Assembly: GCF_900176255.2 (NCBI RefSeq)
Contig: NZ_FXEG02000001.1
Span: forward strand, 248,001 to 312,000
Direction: 5' to 3'
Source of the DNA: Mycobacterium ahvazicum
GTDB lineage: Bacteria > Actinomycetota > Actinomycetes > Mycobacteriales > Mycobacteriaceae
DNA length: 64,000 nucleotides
Below the pieces are notes generated by a model. The model did not search any database, was not told where the DNA came from, and worked only from the letters and a program-made list of their open reading frames with translations. Positions 62,066 to 64,000 of the stretch are shown here, piece after piece; position 1 is the stretch's first letter, and each line of letters begins with the position of its first letter. The translations under genes were made by a program, and so were the position numbers.

Positions 62066-62506
62066 ATGCCCGTATTGAGCAAAACCGTCGAGGTCGAGAC
62101 CAACGCCGCGGCCATCATGGCCATCGTCGCGGATTTCGAGCGGTATCCGGAGTGGAGCGACGGGGCCAAGGGCTGCTGGGTGCTGGCGCGCTACGACGAC
62201 GGCCGGCCCAGCCAGATTCGGTTGGACGCCGCCTACCAGGGTTTCGAGGGTGTGTTCATTCAGGCCATCTACTACCCGGGACCGAACCAGATTCAGACCG
62301 TGCTGCAGCAGGGCGAGCTGTTCAAGAAGCAGGAGCAGCTGTTCAGCGTGGTGGAAACCGGCGCCTCGAGCCTGTTGACCGTTGACATCGACGTCGAACC
62401 GTCGATGCCGGTGCCCGCGCCGATGGTGAAGATGATGCTGAACAACGTGCTCGACCACCTGGCGGAGAACCTGAAGAAGCGCGCCGAACAGCTGGCCTCC
62501 GGCTGA
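62066..62506 (+). CDS. SRPBCC-family protein TB18.5-like (Rv0164 counterpart)
   Basis: 146 residues; Rv0164 is 161. The cyclase/Coq10 START fold is clear: EVETNAAAIMAIVADFERYPEWSDGAKGCWVL, then strands to VVETGASSLLTVDIDVEPS and a C-terminal helix MLNNVLDHLAENLKKRAEQL. It probably binds a hydrophobic ligand. The M. tuberculosis homologue is known as a T-cell antigen. It is convergent with mce1R, with a hairpin between them. Confidence 0.88.
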   Translation: MPVLSKTVEVETNAAAIMAIVADFERYPEWSDGAKGCWVLARYDDGRPSQIRLDAAYQGFEGVFIQAIYYPGPNQIQTVLQQGELFKKQEQLFSVVETGASSLLTVDIDVEPSMPVPAPMVKMMLNNVLDHLAENLKKRAEQLASG

Positions 62507-62525
62507 CGCCGCGAGGCTCGCCGAC

Positions 62526-62575
62526 CGTGGGGCATATGTACGAATGGTAGTGAAAAAGTGTGCATATCCCCCACG
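62526..62575. terminator. Hairpin between the Rv0164-like gene and mce1R
   Basis: Arms at 62526-62538 and 62563-62575 pair at 12 of 13 positions (CGTGGGG-N-ATATG against CATAT-N-CCCCACG) around a 24-nt loop. It lies in the 84-bp convergent gap, so it can stop both transcripts. No U-tract follows. Confidence 0.5.
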
Positions 62576-62590
62576 CTCGACGCCCGCCGG

Positions 62591-63286
62591 CTAACCGAAA
62601 ATCCCGGCCCCGTCCAGCATTTGGGTCAGTCGGTGCGCCGCATCGGTGAATTGCCAGACCGTGTGCTCGATCACCGCGGACGTATCCCGACGGCGCAGCG
62701 CGGCGATCAGCTGCCGGTGATTGTCGACCGCGGCGACACCCCACTGCGGATCGCCGGCGTACACCAGCACCGGCATATACCGCGCGGCGTTGAGCAGGAA
62801 CCAGGCCAGCTTGATCCGACCGCTGGCCTGGTTGAAGACGCGGTGAAACGAGAACTCGATGCCCGCGATGGTCTCGGGGTCGCTGGAGCCCACGGCCGCG
62901 GCGAGCGAATTGTTGATCCGCTCCAGCTCGTCGATCTCGGCCTCGGTGATGTGTGAGGTGGCCGCCGCGGCCAATTCCCTGGCGATGGTGGCCTGCAGCC
63001 AGAAGATGTCGTCGATGTCCTGACGGGTCAGTGGCAGCACGACGTGGCCGCGGTGCGGCTCCAGCTGCACCATGCCCTCACCGCGCAGCTTCAGCAGAGC
63101 TTCGCGCACCGGCGTCACGCTGACCCCGAGTTCGGCCGCCGTCTCGTCGAGGCGTATGAAGGTGCCCGGGCGCAATGTCCCCGACATGATCGCTGCCCGC
63201 AGGTGACCCGCGACCTCGTCCGACAGCTGCGCTCGGCGCAGTTGCCGCCGCCTGCCGTGGGTTCGCGTAGATAGAGGTACGTTCAC
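62591..63286 (-). CDS. mce1R: GntR/FadR-family repressor Mce1R
   Basis: 231 residues; the M. tuberculosis protein is annotated slightly longer. The winged helix is LSDEVAGHLRAAIMSGTLRPGTFIRLDETAAELGVSVTPVREALLKLRGEGMVQLE. An FCD-type all-helical ligand domain follows. It is divergent from fadD5, as in M. tuberculosis, where it represses the mce1 operon. A palindrome-rich gap of 159 bp between the two genes is the likely binding region. Start taken at the ATG at 63286; other starts are possible. Confidence 0.92.
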   Translation of the reverse strand: MNVPLSTRTHGRRRQLRRAQLSDEVAGHLRAAIMSGTLRPGTFIRLDETAAELGVSVTPVREALLKLRGEGMVQLEPHRGHVVLPLTRQDIDDIFWLQATIARELAAAATSHITEAEIDELERINNSLAAAVGSSDPETIAGIEFSFHRVFNQASGRIKLAWFLLNAARYMPVLVYAGDPQWGVAAVDNHRQLIAALRRRDTSAVIEHTVWQFTDAAHRLTQMLDGAGIFG

Positions 63287-63364
63287 GTCGGTGGCCAGGC
63301 TTTCGAGGAGCGTTTTCAGGGAGTTTTCAGGGCGTATCGGGGCTTGTCATCAGGGCGGTAAGGC

Positions 63365-63390
63365 CATAGTGTGACCCACACAACACTATG
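63365..63390. promoter_or_regulatory. Probable Mce1R operator CATAGTGT-N10-ACACTATG
   Basis: Perfect 8-bp arms, 18 bp centre to centre. A second perfect palindrome, GTGTG-ACC-CACAC at 63369-63381, is nested within. It lies 55 bp upstream of the fadD5 TTG and 79 bp from the mce1R start. A GntR protein would suit the GTGTG/CACAC core. Confidence 0.65.
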
Positions 63391-63445
63391 TTTTATCAAA
63401 TATCAACCTGTCGCAAGCGGTGCGCGAGTGAAGGGAAGGTATTAG

Positions 63446-64000
63446 TTGACCGCGCAACTTGCTAGCCACGAGGCACAAGCGTCGCAGCCGTCACACCCGA
63501 CCGCGCAGCCGTATCAGGCCCGCCGGCAGAACTGGGTCAACCAGCTGGAGCGCCACGCCCTCATGCAGCCGCAGGCCGTCGCGCTGCGCTTCAGCGGGCG
63601 CACGCTAACCTGGGCTGACCTGCAGCGACGCGTCACCGCGCTGGCCGCAGCGCTGCGCCGCCGCGGGGTCGGCGCCGGGGACCGGGTGATGATCCTGATG
63701 CTCAACCGCCCGGAGTTCGTCGAGGCGATGCTGGCCACCAGCATGCTCGGCGGCATCGCGGTTCCGCTGAACTTCCGGCTCACCCCCTCCGAGATCGCGT
63801 TCCTGGTCGAGGACTGCGAGGCGCGGGTGATGGTCACCGAAGCGGTGCTGGCTCCGGTGGCCACCGGCGTGCGCGACATTGCGCCGCTGCTCGCCCCCGT
63901 GATCGCGGCCGGTGGCTCGACGGACGACAATGTGCTCGGCTACGAAGACCTGATCGACGAGCCCGGCGGCGCGCCCGAGCCGGTGGACGTCCCGAACGAC
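63446..64000 (+). CDS. fadD5: FadD5 acyl-CoA synthetase, N-terminal part
   Basis: The frame opens at a TTG (63446), six bases after AAGGGAAGG, and stays open to the window end (185 codons). The protein begins TAQLASHEAQASQPS, then ARRQNWVNQLERHALMQPQAVALRF and GDRVMILMLNRPEFVEAMLA, as in M. tuberculosis FadD5. The ATP/AMP-binding motifs are beyond the edge. FadD5 activates fatty acids and is the first gene before the mce1 transport operon, where it serves lipid recycling. Start codon TTG follows the homologue. Confidence 0.95.
   Translation, partial: MTAQLASHEAQASQPSHPTAQPYQARRQNWVNQLERHALMQPQAVALRFSGRTLTWADLQRRVTALAAALRRRGVGAGDRVMILMLNRPEFVEAMLATSMLGGIAVPLNFRLTPSEIAFLVEDCEARVMVTEAVLAPVATGVRDIAPLLAPVIAAGGSTDDNVLGYEDLIDEPGGAPEPVDVPND

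Overview
The window is GC-rich actinobacterial DNA with GTG and TTG starts and tightly overlapping genes. It looks like a chromosomal segment of a nontuberculous Mycobacterium. The strongest reason is gene order: it follows, with additions and losses, the M. tuberculosis stretch from ephF (Rv0134) to fadD5 (Rv0166). Recognised members in order are ephF, a TetR gene, cyp138, msrA, the Rv0138/Rv0139 pair, Rv0140-Rv0142, a ClC channel, the Rv0145/Rv0146 methyltransferases, Rv0147, Rv0148, ptbB, fadE2, pntAa-pntAb-pntB, a 41-residue Rv0157A-like protein, Rv0158, Rv0161, Rv0163, Rv0164, mce1R and the start of fadD5. The species cannot be fixed by eye. These assignments rest on remembered families and order, not on a search.

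Layout. 0-7 kb: a divergent TetR / ferredoxin reductase / acyl desaturase locus resembling the DesT-DesCB arrangement, then SRPBCC, LLM-oxidoreductase, TetR-DUF1214 and sulfotransferase genes. 7-15 kb: conserved core from ephF to the glycosylase-like gene, with clear palindromic operators. 15-19 kb: dps, a ClC channel, and a pirin-TetR pair behind a perfect palindrome. 19-23 kb: four tandem SAM-dependent methyltransferase paralogues. 23-29 kb: aldehyde dehydrogenase, SDR, an extra mycolate cyclopropane-synthase homologue, ptbB and fadE2. PE1-PE4, Rv0149 and Rv0150c of M. tuberculosis are not seen. 29-35 kb: transhydrogenase operon, a CYP125-like P450 with a divergent TetR, a hexanucleotide repeat, the small Rv0157A-like gene and Rv0158. 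35-44 kb: an inserted acyltransferase, two-component system, hydrolase and dehydrogenases, then Rv0161.

43.5-61.5 kb is the most distinctive part. It holds a TetR regulator, two acyl-CoA thioesterases, an SMP-30 lactonase-like protein, an acyl-CoA dehydrogenase, a CoA transferase and a nine-gene oxidative operon. The operon contains a P450, alcohol dehydrogenases, an HpcH/HpaI aldolase, a Baeyer-Villiger-type monooxygenase and an esterase, and an enolase-superfamily enzyme follows. Three exact-length copies and one degenerate copy of a bipartite element (TTTACAAA-N9-AAGTGTCAYGC) mark the transcription units. Together they look like an undescribed catabolic regulon that oxidises, ring-opens and beta-oxidises an unknown cyclic or branched substrate. 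This is inference from families and motifs.

The right end returns to conserved order (Rv0163, Rv0164, mce1R, fadD5), which in M. tuberculosis leads into the mce1 operon. No tRNA, rRNA, CRISPR array or insertion sequence was recognised.
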